Shown here in pieces: positions 43,211 to 51,651 of a stretch of DNA of 64,000 nt. Every line of letters begins with the position of its first letter. The stretch's first letter is position 1. The position numbers and the translations under genes are program-made. This stretch comes from Aureibaculum luteum (GTDB lineage Bacteria; Bacteroidota; Bacteroidia; Flavobacteriales; Flavobacteriaceae), in assembly GCF_003449015.1 (NCBI RefSeq), contig NZ_QRGD01000002.1:372001-436000 (forward strand), in the 5' to 3' direction. Under the pieces are notes generated by a model. That model was given only the letters and a program-made list of their open reading frames with translations, had not been told where the DNA came from and did not search any database.

Positions 43211-44479
43211 TTATCTAAAAATAGTTTGTTTTCTGTCTGGTCCAACAGATACAATCTTAACAGGTACTTGCACTTCTTTTTCTATGAAATCAATATAATC
43301 AATTAAATTCTTTGGTAATTGATCGGCCGTTTCCATTCCCGTTAAATCTTCATCCCAACCTTTAAATTCAGTATAGTTTACACTAACGTTTTCAGGTTCT
43401 ATATTGTAAGGTAAATGTGAAATTTCCTTGCCTTGATACGTATAAGAGGTACATACTTTTAAAGTGTCAAAACCTGAAAGTACATCACCTTTCATCATAT
43501 TTAATTGCGTTACACCATTTATTTGAACAGCATATTTTAATGCCACTAGATCTAACCATCCACAACGGCGAGGTCTACCTGTAGTTGCTCCAAACTCATG
43601 ACCAACTTTTGCCATGGTTTCACCATCTTTATCGAACAATTCTGTAGGAAAAGGACCAGAGCCTACACGGGTAGTATAGGCTTTAAAAATACCATATACT
43701 TCACCAATTTTATTAGGTGCAACACCTAAACCAGTACAAGCACCGGCTGCAGTAGTGTTTGAAGAAGTTACAAACGGATAGGTACCAAAATCTATATCTA
43801 ATAAAGATCCTTGAGCACCTTCTGCCAAAATGGTTTTATTATTTTTCATAGCGTTGAATAAATATTCTTCACTATCAATAAAAGTCAATTGTTTTAATAC
43901 ATCAACAGCTTTACAGAATTGTTTTTCTAACTCTACAAGATCAAATTGAATATCAACTTCAAAATAATTAAGCATTTTTAAATGCTTTTCTGTCAACGCT
44001 TTGTATTTGTCTTTCCAATCTACTAATTCAAGATCGCCAACACGCATACCGTTTCTTCCGGTTTTGTCCATATAAGTTGGACCAATACCTTTTAAAGTAG
44101 AACCAATTTTCGCTTTACCTTTAGAAGTTTCTGAAGCCGCATCTAATAATCTATGTGTTGGTAAAATTAAATGGGCTTTTCTTGAGATAAACAACTTTGA
44201 TTTAAAATCAATATTGTAAGGTGCAAGATTCTCTAATTCTTTTTGAAAAATTACAGGATCAATTACCACACCATTACCAACAATATTTATAGCTTTATCG
44301 TGGAAAATACCTGAGGGAATAGTGTGTAAAACATGTTTGTTTCCATCAAAAATTAAAGTATGTCCTGCATTTGGACCACCTTGAAAACGTGCTATGATGT
44401 CGTAATTTTTTGTAAGAACATCAACTATTTTACCTTTTCCTTCATCGCCCCATTGCAAACCGAGTAATAAATCAACCAT
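43211..44479 (-). CDS. purA: Adenylosuccinate synthetase
   Basis: PurA makes adenylosuccinate from IMP, aspartate and GTP. The 422-residue protein has the N-terminal P-loop LLGLQWGDEGKGKIVDVL, FQGGPNAGHTL, the IMP-binding GIGPTYMDKTGRNGMR, AYTTRVGSGPFPTEL, GATTGRPRRCGWLDLVALKY and the C-terminal GPDRKQTI. It is preceded 10 bases upstream by a fur-type gene and that by the rsh gene, a conserved order in Bacteroidota that ties purine nucleotide and (p)ppGpp metabolism together. Confidence 0.95.
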   Translation of the reverse strand: MVDLLLGLQWGDEGKGKIVDVLTKNYDIIARFQGGPNAGHTLIFDGNKHVLHTIPSGIFHDKAINIVGNGVVIDPVIFQKELENLAPYNIDFKSKLFISRKAHLILPTHRLLDAASETSKGKAKIGSTLKGIGPTYMDKTGRNGMRVGDLELVDWKDKYKALTEKHLKMLNYFEVDIQFDLVELEKQFCKAVDVLKQLTFIDSEEYLFNAMKNNKTILAEGAQGSLLDIDFGTYPFVTSSNTTAAGACTGLGVAPNKIGEVYGIFKAYTTRVGSGPFPTELFDKDGETMAKVGHEFGATTGRPRRCGWLDLVALKYAVQINGVTQLNMMKGDVLSGFDTLKVCTSYTYQGKEISHLPYNIEPENVSVNYTEFKGWDEDLTGMETADQLPKNLIDYIDFIEKEVQVPVKIVSVGPDRKQTIFR

Positions 44480-44489
44480 TGTATATTAA

Positions 44490-44942
44490 TTATTTTTTAT
44501 TTATATCTTTATTTCTTTCACCATAAAAGTATAGTGAATGATTATTTACTTTTATGTCAAAAACTTCTTCTATTGTCTTTTTAATCGTTTGAATTCTAGG
44601 ATCACAAAACTCAATTACCTCACCTGTATCGGTAAGGATAATATGATCATGTTGTTTATCAAAATATGATTTTTCATAATGTGCTTGGTTTTGACCAAAC
44701 TGATGACGTCTTACTAACCCACATTCTAATAATAACTCTATGGTATTGTAAAGCGTAGCTCTACTTACACGATAGTTCTGATTCTTCATATAGATATAGA
44801 GAGATTCTATATCAAAATGATCGTTATGATCATAAATTTCTTGAAGAATGGCGTATCGCTCAGGTGTTTTTCTATGGTTGTTTTGTTCTAAAAAATTGGT
44901 AAAAACACTTTTTACAATTTCCTGATTTTTAGAATTATCCAT
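44490..44942 (-). CDS. Fur-family transcriptional regulator
   Basis: A 150-residue protein with the Fur winged helix ([54 protein letters not shown]) and a dimerisation domain with [20 protein letters not shown]. The C-terminal CxxC zinc pairs of classical Fur are missing. A -7 element TAAATTTG (44970 down to 44963, minus strand) precedes the gene; the fixed linkage with purA suggests a regulator that is not simply for iron. Confidence 0.88.
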   Translation of the reverse strand: MDNSKNQEIVKSVFTNFLEQNNHRKTPERYAILQEIYDHNDHFDIESLYIYMKNQNYRVSRATLYNTIELLLECGLVRRHQFGQNQAHYEKSYFDKQHDHIILTDTGEVIEFCDPRIQTIKKTIEEVFDIKVNNHSLYFYGERNKDINKK

Positions 44943-44962
44943 ATTTATCTTTGATTAAAAAG

Positions 44963-44970
44963 CAAATTTA
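44963..44970 (-). promoter_or_regulatory. -7 element of the fur-purA transcript
   Basis: Minus strand TAAATTTG, matching TAnnTTTG, about 20 bases before the fur start codon. No TTG is seen at the usual distance upstream. Confidence 0.5.
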
Positions 44971-45029
44971 CGTTTTAAAAATAAGTATTTCTTAAAGGTT
45001 TATTAAAAAGTTTAACAACTTTTGAACAC

Positions 45030-47249
45030 CTAACTGTTTAGACGTGATATTTTATCAATTCCGTCTATTTTTTTTAATTTTTGCATCAACTTTTTAAGTT
45101 GATCATTGTTTTTAATCCCAACTGTTATTTGCCCTGTAAACACACTTTGACCACCTGAAATATTTATGTTATAAATATTGACATTCATATTGCTCGAAAT
45201 AATATGAGTAACTTCATTTACCAAGCCCATATGATCAATACCTGTTAATTTAAGTAGTACTTTATGTTCTTGTTGTGAAGAATCTATCCATTTTGCACTA
45301 ATAACTCTATAGGCAAACTGAGATTGCATACTTATGGCATTAGGACAATTTTGTTTATGTACTTTAATACCATCCGAAACAGTAACAAATCCAAATACTT
45401 TATCGCCAGGAATTGGATTACAACATTGAGCCAACTTATATTCTAATTTTTCATCATCCTTTCCAAAAACTAGTAAATCGAACTTATCGGTTAGTTCATC
45501 ATTTTTATTTTCAGTTGGTTTTTTTTCTCCTCTTCTTATCGTGTTTTTAAAGAAATTATAAATCGCATTACTACGTTGACTTACAAAATTTTTAAGTTGT
45601 TGATTGTCTATACCTCCATTACCTAGTCTATAAAAAAGATCGTGGCTCGTCTTTAATTTAAAATAACTCACCAATTCATTGACTGTTTTCTCGTTAAAAG
45701 GAACTTTCAAATGACGTAGTTTACGCTCTAATACCTCCTTGCCATCATTGGCAACTAGTTTTTGATCTTCTTTTAAGGCTGCTTTAATTTTTGATTTTGC
45801 TCTTGCAGTTTGAGCAAAGTCTAGCCAACTTAGTTTTGGTTTTTGACTAGTTGAAGTAATTATTTGAACTTGGTCACCACTACTTAAGGTATGACTCAAT
45901 GGTACTAATTTACCATTTACTTTAGCACCTCTACACATCATACCAACATCGGTATGAATAGCAAAAGCAAAATCTAAAGGGGTAGACCCTTTTGGTAAGG
46001 ATTTTATATCACCTTGGGGTGTAAATACATATATTTCCTTAGCATATAAATTTAATTTAAATTGCTCAACAAAATCGACCGCATTTATATCAGGATTCTC
46101 TAGAGTTTCTTTTAATTTATTTAACCAATTTTCTAGTCCACTTTCTTTTTCACTACCGTGTTTGTATTTGAAATGAGCTGCATAGCCTTTTTCTGCAATT
46201 TCATCCATGCGTCTAGAGCGTATTTGAACTTCGACCCATCTTCCTTTTGGACCCATTACTGTAATGTGTAACGATTCGTAGCCCGTCGATTTTGGTTGAG
46301 AAATCCAATCACGTAAACGATTTGGATTCGGATTAAAACTATCAGTTATAATGGAATAAATCTTCCAAGCATTGAATTTTTCATCAGGTAATTCTGAGCT
46401 GTAAATAATACGAATGGCAAACTTGTCATAAATTTCATCAAAGGATACCCCTTGATTCAACATTTTTTTTCGAATGGAATAAATGGATTTAGTTCTTCCC
46501 TTTATTACATAATCAAAATTTTCTTTATCCAATGTTTTCTCAACACTTTGGGTAAACGCCTTAATATATTCTACTTGCTGCTCTTTACTCTCTTTTATTT
46601 TAGTTAGAATATCGTTAAATACTTCTGGCTCTGTATATTTTAAGCCTAGATCTTCCAATTCTGTTTTTATATTATACAATCCTAATCGATGAGCTAAAGG
46701 AGCATAGATATACAGAGTTTCTGAAGATATTTTAATCTGCTTGTGATGCGGCATGGCATCCATGGTCTGCATATTATGCAACCGATCGGCTATTTTTATT
46801 AGAATAACTCGTACGTCATCGTTCAGAGTTAATAACATTTTTCTAAAATTCTCAGCCTGAATTGATACTTCTTGTTCCTTATTTAAACGAGAAATTTTGG
46901 TTAAACCATTCACGATTTTTGCAACAGTTTCACCAAACAAACCTTCTATATCTTCAAAAGTATACGCTTCTGAATCTTCAACAACATCATGCATTAAAGC
47001 ACACATAATTGAGGTAGCACCTAAACCAATTTCATTGGCAACTATTGAAGCTACAGCAATGGGATGGTAAATATAAGGTTCTCCAGTTTTTCTACGCTGG
47101 TCTTTATGTGCATCAACAGCAACATCAAATGCCTTACGTATCATTTCCTTATCTGTTTTAGATAAGTGTTGATAGGTAGCACTTAGCATTTTTTTATAAC
47201 GCCTTGCTATTTCTTTATTTTCCTCTTCGAGGGTTGCAGTGTATGCCAT
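45030..47249 (-). CDS. Bifunctional (p)ppGpp synthetase/hydrolase, Rel/SpoT family
   Basis: The 739-residue protein controls the stringent response alarmone. In order it has an HD hydrolase domain (HPIAVASIVANEIGL, CALMHDVVEDSE and KIADRLHNMQTM, about 60-155), a synthetase domain (VIKGRTKSIYSIRKKM, FAIRIIYSS, QPKSTGYESLHITVMGPKG), a TGS domain (VFTPQGDIKSLPKGSTPLDFA), a linker/zinc-finger-like region (LAQCCNPIPGDKVFGFVT) and a C-terminal ACT domain. Both catalytic sites appear intact, so it is a true bifunctional long RSH. Confidence 0.95.
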   Translation of the reverse strand: MAYTATLEEENKEIARRYKKMLSATYQHLSKTDKEMIRKAFDVAVDAHKDQRRKTGEPYIYHPIAVASIVANEIGLGATSIMCALMHDVVEDSEAYTFEDIEGLFGETVAKIVNGLTKISRLNKEQEVSIQAENFRKMLLTLNDDVRVILIKIADRLHNMQTMDAMPHHKQIKISSETLYIYAPLAHRLGLYNIKTELEDLGLKYTEPEVFNDILTKIKESKEQQVEYIKAFTQSVEKTLDKENFDYVIKGRTKSIYSIRKKMLNQGVSFDEIYDKFAIRIIYSSELPDEKFNAWKIYSIITDSFNPNPNRLRDWISQPKSTGYESLHITVMGPKGRWVEVQIRSRRMDEIAEKGYAAHFKYKHGSEKESGLENWLNKLKETLENPDINAVDFVEQFKLNLYAKEIYVFTPQGDIKSLPKGSTPLDFAFAIHTDVGMMCRGAKVNGKLVPLSHTLSSGDQVQIITSTSQKPKLSWLDFAQTARAKSKIKAALKEDQKLVANDGKEVLERKLRHLKVPFNEKTVNELVSYFKLKTSHDLFYRLGNGGIDNQQLKNFVSQRSNAIYNFFKNTIRRGEKKPTENKNDELTDKFDLLVFGKDDEKLEYKLAQCCNPIPGDKVFGFVTVSDGIKVHKQNCPNAISMQSQFAYRVISAKWIDSSQQEHKVLLKLTGIDHMGLVNEVTHIISSNMNVNIYNINISGGQSVFTGQITVGIKNNDQLKKLMQKLKKIDGIDKISRLNS

Positions 47250-47349
47250 AGAATAAAAGTAAACTAAAGATTTTTATTGAGCAAGTTTTTTATTTCGAGT
47301 TCTGTCCTCATTCGTAAAAAACTACGCACGTATAAAAGTTATTTGAAAA

Positions 47350-47658
47350 TCAGCGAAAGCTAATTATTATAAAAATACAAGTCCAGTATATTATTGGAAT
47401 AAGAGTGATAAATAACCATATTTTATTATTTCGCCAGTCAAATGAAGTATTTTGAATCATTTCATAAGACAAAGCAAGTGAAGTTATTAATGAAATTATA
47501 AACATTATATATAAAGTAAATTTTCCATAAGTATAAATCCAGTGAAAATTCATGGAATACCTGAAACCATCTGTTAATTTACTTATTGAAAGTCCAATTA
47601 AATAGAGAACAAGAGGTAAACAGGATAAAAATTTAAAATTTCTAAAATATTTTTTCAA
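47350..47658 (-). CDS. Small membrane protein, unknown
   Basis: A 102-residue protein with three hydrophobic helices (about residues 10-27, 45-68, 82-101) and no recognisable domain. It lies between rsh and the Ste24-like protease on the same strand. I see only topology as support. Confidence 0.55.
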   Translation of the reverse strand: MKKYFRNFKFLSCLPLVLYLIGLSISKLTDGFRYSMNFHWIYTYGKFTLYIMFIISLITSLALSYEMIQNTSFDWRNNKIWLFITLIPIIYWTCIFIIISFR

Positions 47659-47708
47659 TTGATTTTTTTTTAACCTTGTTCACACATGGAAGTTTTAACC
47701 TTTTAAAT

Positions 47709-48938
47709 CTAAACCATCGCTTTAACCCTTTGTAACAACGTAGGATGCGAATAATGCATAAAAACATAAGCTTTATGCGGCGTCAAATTGCTCAAACTAT
47801 TTTTTGATAATTTTTTTAATGAGGATATTAAAGGTTTCGCTCCAAAATGAGATTTAGCATAATCATCAGCTTGGTATTCAAATTTTCTAGAGAAAATATT
47901 CATGATTAGCCCTGTAATTTCTGAAATGGGACTGTACAACAAGCCAAAAGCTATTAGACCAATATGAAAACTAGGTTCAGCGACAGCTAAAGCATTGGCT
48001 AATAATTTACTATCAATAAAAAAGGATAAAAGATACAATGTTAATCCCGTTAAAAGGATGGAGCTTATCATATTAAATACGACATGTTTCTTTTTATAAT
48101 GGCCAACTTCATGAGCTAAAACAGCAACAATTTCATCGATATCTAAATCCTTAATTAAGGTGTCGTATAAAACGATTCGTTTCTTTTTTCCAAATCCCGT
48201 GAAGTAGGCATTGGCTTTTGTTGAGCGTTTTGATCCGTCTATAACAAAAATTTTATCGAGATTGAATCCCACTTTTTCTGCAAAACTTTCTAAAGCTGTT
48301 TTTAATTCACCGTCTTCTAAAGGACTTTGCTTATTGAATAATGGTACAATCAATGTAGAATAAAATAGCATCATAAACACTGAAAAGAAGGCCATAAATG
48401 CCCAAGTATAGATCCAGAAATTATTGCCTGTTTGTTGGTAAAACCATACAATTAAAGCTAAAATACCACCACCAACGATTATCATTAATAACCAACCTTT
48501 AATTTTATCCAAAAGAAATAATTTTTTGGTGGTTTTATTAAAACCGTATTTTTCTTCTATTACAAAGGTTTGGTAGTAGGAGAGTGGTGTGGTTAAAATA
48601 TCACTACCCAACATTATTATTCCAAAAAACAATAATGTAATAACAATCTGATTATCGCTAATACTTCTTGCTAGTTGATCGATATAAGCAAAACCATCTA
48701 AAAAGAAAAAAGCAAGTGTTAGTACAAAAGAAAAAGCACCTATAATACTTGAGAATTTAAAATTTTCCTTTTTGTAAGCTTGAGATTTGACATATTCTTC
48801 TTTATCATAAACATCCTCTAATAATGGAGGAATAGCATCATCAAAATGTTTTGAATTTATATAATCTAGATATTTATCGATAATAAAATTGAGGACTAAA
48901 ATGCCAATAATAATTTGAAATACAATTTGTGCAGTCAT
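47709..48938 (-). CDS. M48-family (Ste24/CAAX-type) membrane metalloprotease
   Basis: A 409-residue protease with several membrane helices in its N-terminal 200 residues, the zinc motif EIVAVLAHEVGHYKKKHVV (about 265-283) and the third ligand in FEYQADDYAKSH (about 347-358). It is of the Ste24 (CAAX prenyl protease 1) type rather than the shorter HtpX type. In bacteria without protein prenylation, Ste24 homologues are thought to act in membrane protein quality control. It starts four bases before the NlpC/P60 gene's stop on the same strand. Confidence 0.9.
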   Translation of the reverse strand: MTAQIVFQIIIGILVLNFIIDKYLDYINSKHFDDAIPPLLEDVYDKEEYVKSQAYKKENFKFSSIIGAFSFVLTLAFFFLDGFAYIDQLARSISDNQIVITLLFFGIIMLGSDILTTPLSYYQTFVIEEKYGFNKTTKKLFLLDKIKGWLLMIIVGGGILALIVWFYQQTGNNFWIYTWAFMAFFSVFMMLFYSTLIVPLFNKQSPLEDGELKTALESFAEKVGFNLDKIFVIDGSKRSTKANAYFTGFGKKKRIVLYDTLIKDLDIDEIVAVLAHEVGHYKKKHVVFNMISSILLTGLTLYLLSFFIDSKLLANALAVAEPSFHIGLIAFGLLYSPISEITGLIMNIFSRKFEYQADDYAKSHFGAKPLISSLKKLSKNSLSNLTPHKAYVFMHYSHPTLLQRVKAMV

Positions 48939-48942
48939 TAAA

Positions 48943-49401
48943 TTAATAGATTAAAATACGTTTAGCATAACGGAATTTCTTTTTCCAATACACGTTATCT
49001 AACTTAGATTTTATAATGCCTTTAGAGGTAGAACTGTGCATAAATATATTATCACCAACATAAATACCCACATGTCTGTATTTTCTAGAAGGTCTGAAAA
49101 ATATTAAATCACCAGGTTTTAAACTATGTTTGGAAACTTTTTTTCCCATTGTAGCCATGTCCTTGGTCGTTCTTGGTAGTTGTGTTTTTAATCCATCTTT
49201 ATACACTTTACCTACAAAACCAGAACAATCAAAGCCTCTTCTATCGGTACCACCATATTTATAGGGTACTCCTTTATAGATTTGATATTGTTTTTCTAAT
49301 TCAAACTCAACCTTCGACACTGCAGCTGCTTTTTTTGAAGATCCACAACTCGTTAATAAAAGAATTAAAAGGGAAACAAATAGGAATTGAATTTTTGTCA
49401 T
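48943..49401 (-). CDS. NlpC/P60-family cell-wall peptidase, lipoprotein
   Basis: A 152-residue lipoprotein from the ATG at 49401 (MTKIQFLFVSLLILLLTSC, lipobox LTSC); an in-frame ATG at 49434 would put 11 residues before the signal. The NlpC/P60 domain has the catalytic cysteine in DRRGFDCSGFVGKVY, histidine in YRHVGIYVGDN and the final histidine in FMHSSTSKG. Such enzymes cut stem peptides of peptidoglycan (gamma-D-Glu-diaminopimelate endopeptidase). All three catalytic positions are present. Confidence 0.9.
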   Translation of the reverse strand: MTKIQFLFVSLLILLLTSCGSSKKAAAVSKVEFELEKQYQIYKGVPYKYGGTDRRGFDCSGFVGKVYKDGLKTQLPRTTKDMATMGKKVSKHSLKPGDLIFFRPSRKYRHVGIYVGDNIFMHSSTSKGIIKSKLDNVYWKKKFRYAKRILIY

Positions 49402-49449
49402 ACTGTAAAAAATATTCTGATACTTATAAACCATCTCTAAAAGAAATAT

Positions 49450-50238
49450 TTAGGCAAATTTACGTTGTCTTTTCGCTTCAAAAATAAGAATTGCAGCTGA
49501 AACAGAAACATTTAATGAATCTATTTGTCCTTGCATCGGAATAATTATATTTTGCGTTGAATCTTTTAGCCATTCTTCACTTAATCCAGTGGCCTCTGTA
49601 CCCACAACAATCGCAGAAGCATCAGCATAGTCAACTTTTTCATAAGATTTAGATGCTGTTAACGCGGCACAGTAAATATTTATATTGTTTTCCTTTAGAA
49701 ACGTAATTATTTCAGTTGTGGTACCTGTAGCAATTTGATTTGTAAACACACAGCCAACACTAGACCTAATAATATTCGGATTATACATATCCGTTTTGGG
49801 GTTGGCAATTAATACAGCGTCAACATGTGCCGCATCTGCTGTCCGTAATAAAGCACCAATATTACCTGGTTTTTCAGGAGCCTCAGCCACTAATATTAAT
49901 GGACTTTTTGATGTTAATTTTAATGAGGTCAAACTAAAAGTTTTACTTTCAGCTATAGCAATAATACCCTCAGTAGAATCTCGTTGAGCTATTTTTTGGT
50001 AAACCTCCTTACTTATTTTAATAATTTCAGTTTGAAAATCATCTAGATTAGAATCTGTGTAAATCTCATCACAATAGAGTAGTTGCAGTACTTCATAATT
50101 ACCCTTTATTGCTAATGATATTTCTCTTTTTCCTTCAATAACAAAACGTCCCGTGTTTTTTCTAACACGAGACTTGCTTTGTAATTGTACAATTTCTTTT
50201 ATAAAACTATTGTTTATGCTTGTTATTTCTTTATGCAT
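49450..50238 (-). CDS. SpoU/TrmH-family RNA 2'-O-methyltransferase
   Basis: A 262-residue protein with an N-terminal substrate-binding domain (ITSINNSFIKEIVQLQSKSR, RFVIEGKREISLAI) and a SPOUT knot with motif 1 PGNIGALLRTADAAHVDAVL, motif 2 AIVVGTEATGLSEEWL and motif 3 IIIPMQGQIDSLNVSVSAAI. It uses SAM to methylate ribose of rRNA or tRNA; the exact site is not known. A six-copy heptamer repeat lies 70 bases before the start, between this gene and the amidohydrolase upstream, in the position of its promoter. Confidence 0.9.
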   Translation of the reverse strand: MHKEITSINNSFIKEIVQLQSKSRVRKNTGRFVIEGKREISLAIKGNYEVLQLLYCDEIYTDSNLDDFQTEIIKISKEVYQKIAQRDSTEGIIAIAESKTFSLTSLKLTSKSPLILVAEAPEKPGNIGALLRTADAAHVDAVLIANPKTDMYNPNIIRSSVGCVFTNQIATGTTTEIITFLKENNINIYCAALTASKSYEKVDYADASAIVVGTEATGLSEEWLKDSTQNIIIPMQGQIDSLNVSVSAAILIFEAKRQRKFA

Positions 50239-50306
50239 TTTTTAAATATATGAGACATGAAACATTGCCTCTTTATTACCAATAATCACTTCTCAGTTTT
50301 TAAATT

Positions 50307-50348
50307 TCTCTATTCTCTATTCTCTATTCTCTATTCTCTATTCTCTAT
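50307..50348. repeat. Heptanucleotide tandem repeat, six copies of TCTCTAT
   Basis: Six exact copies of TCTCTAT (ATAGAGA on the minus strand) fill 50307-50348. The array begins in the stop codon of the amidohydrolase gene and sits in the intergenic region in front of the SpoU methyltransferase gene. It is the only perfect multi-copy heptamer in the window. Confidence 0.95.
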
Positions 50349-51640
50349 TTACTATATTTATTACTATATCTTTTCCACAATTCTGTTTGATGGGTTTCTA
50401 AACTTAATAATCGACCATCGATATAGGCATGTGATAATTGATTGGTACGCATATCTAAAGCATCACCTTCACTGATAAATAAAGTTGCACTTTTACCAAC
50501 TTCTAATGTGCCATAATCTTTAGCAATACCTAAAATTTTTGCCGTATTACCTGTAATTAGCTGTAATGCTTTTTCTTTATCAAGACCTTGACCAACTACT
50601 TGGCCAGCATAAAAGGGTAAGTTTCTACTATTCATTCTTTCCATTGAACCACTATTTTCTAAACCTACTAAAATTCCTGCATCTGTTAACAGTTTAGGAA
50701 GCTTATAAGGAAAATCATAGTTATCATCATTATGGTTTGGTAAACTTTGTGTTCTTTGCACTAATACTGGAATAGAATGCTTTTTAAGTATGTCAATTGT
50801 TTTATTTGCCTCATATCCTCCAATGATAACAACATTTTTCACACCCATTTCTTTTGAAAATGTTACCGCATCAATAATTTCACGTGCGTTGTCAGCATGA
50901 ATATATAATTTTTTAGACCCATCAAATAAACCTAACGAAGCCTCATACGGTAAGTTTTTGATTGATTCACTGCTTAATTTATATGTTTTAGCACCTATCA
51001 AAAACTGTTTAATCTCTTCGACTTGTTTACCATAATCTTTGTTTGGTTTTATTCCAGGTTCTTCACCAAATCTTCGTCTACCGTTAGAAAAGCTATTGGG
51101 CCAGTTTAAATGTATACCATCATCAACTTTTACAGCAGCATCTTCCCAATTCCAAGCATCAAGTTGCACAACAGAAGATGTTCCAGAAATTCTACCACCT
51201 CTTGGTGTGATTTGAGCCAATAATACACCATTAGGTCGCATACTTTCTACAACTTTAGATTCTGCATTATAGGCAATTAAACTTCTAACATGTGGAATTA
51301 CCCCTCCAATTTCTGATTGGTCAACAGAAGCTTTTACCGCGTCAATTTCACCTAAACCTAAAGTAGAATTTGGCATTATAAATCCAGGGTAAACATGTTT
51401 GCCTTTGGCATCAATAATTTTACCGCTAGTATTGGTCGTAGCAACATTATCAATAGCTGTAATTTTTCCATTTTCAAATGTAATGACACTATTTTCTATA
51501 ATTTCTCCATTACCAATATGTGCTGTAGCACCTACTATTGTAATTACTTCAGATTGTTTATCTGCCGGCGTTTGTTGTGCTGTTAGTTGAATTGTAAAAA
51601 CGAACAACAGACTAGCAACTATATTTTTTATTATTTTCAT
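50345..51640 (-). CDS. Secreted amidohydrolase-family protein (smaller of a tandem pair)
   Basis: A 431-residue protein with signal peptide (IIKNIVASLLFVFTIQLTAQ) and an amidohydrolase TIM barrel. The composite urease-like start (VITIVGATAHIGNGEIIENS, HVYPGFIMPNSTLGLGEID) lacks the canonical HxH metal motif after PGFI, where PNST is found; the later barrel shows IDAVTFSKEMGVKNVVIIGG and ALQLITGNTAKILG. Loss of the metal histidines suggests reduced or altered catalysis. It lies 11 bases after the large amidohydrolase gene and shares its operon. Confidence 0.8.
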   Translation of the reverse strand: MKIIKNIVASLLFVFTIQLTAQQTPADKQSEVITIVGATAHIGNGEIIENSVITFENGKITAIDNVATTNTSGKIIDAKGKHVYPGFIMPNSTLGLGEIDAVKASVDQSEIGGVIPHVRSLIAYNAESKVVESMRPNGVLLAQITPRGGRISGTSSVVQLDAWNWEDAAVKVDDGIHLNWPNSFSNGRRRFGEEPGIKPNKDYGKQVEEIKQFLIGAKTYKLSSESIKNLPYEASLGLFDGSKKLYIHADNAREIIDAVTFSKEMGVKNVVIIGGYEANKTIDILKKHSIPVLVQRTQSLPNHNDDNYDFPYKLPKLLTDAGILVGLENSGSMERMNSRNLPFYAGQVVGQGLDKEKALQLITGNTAKILGIAKDYGTLEVGKSATLFISEGDALDMRTNQLSHAYIDGRLLSLETHQTELWKRYSNKYSK

Positions 51641-51651
51641 TTTGTCAAGTT

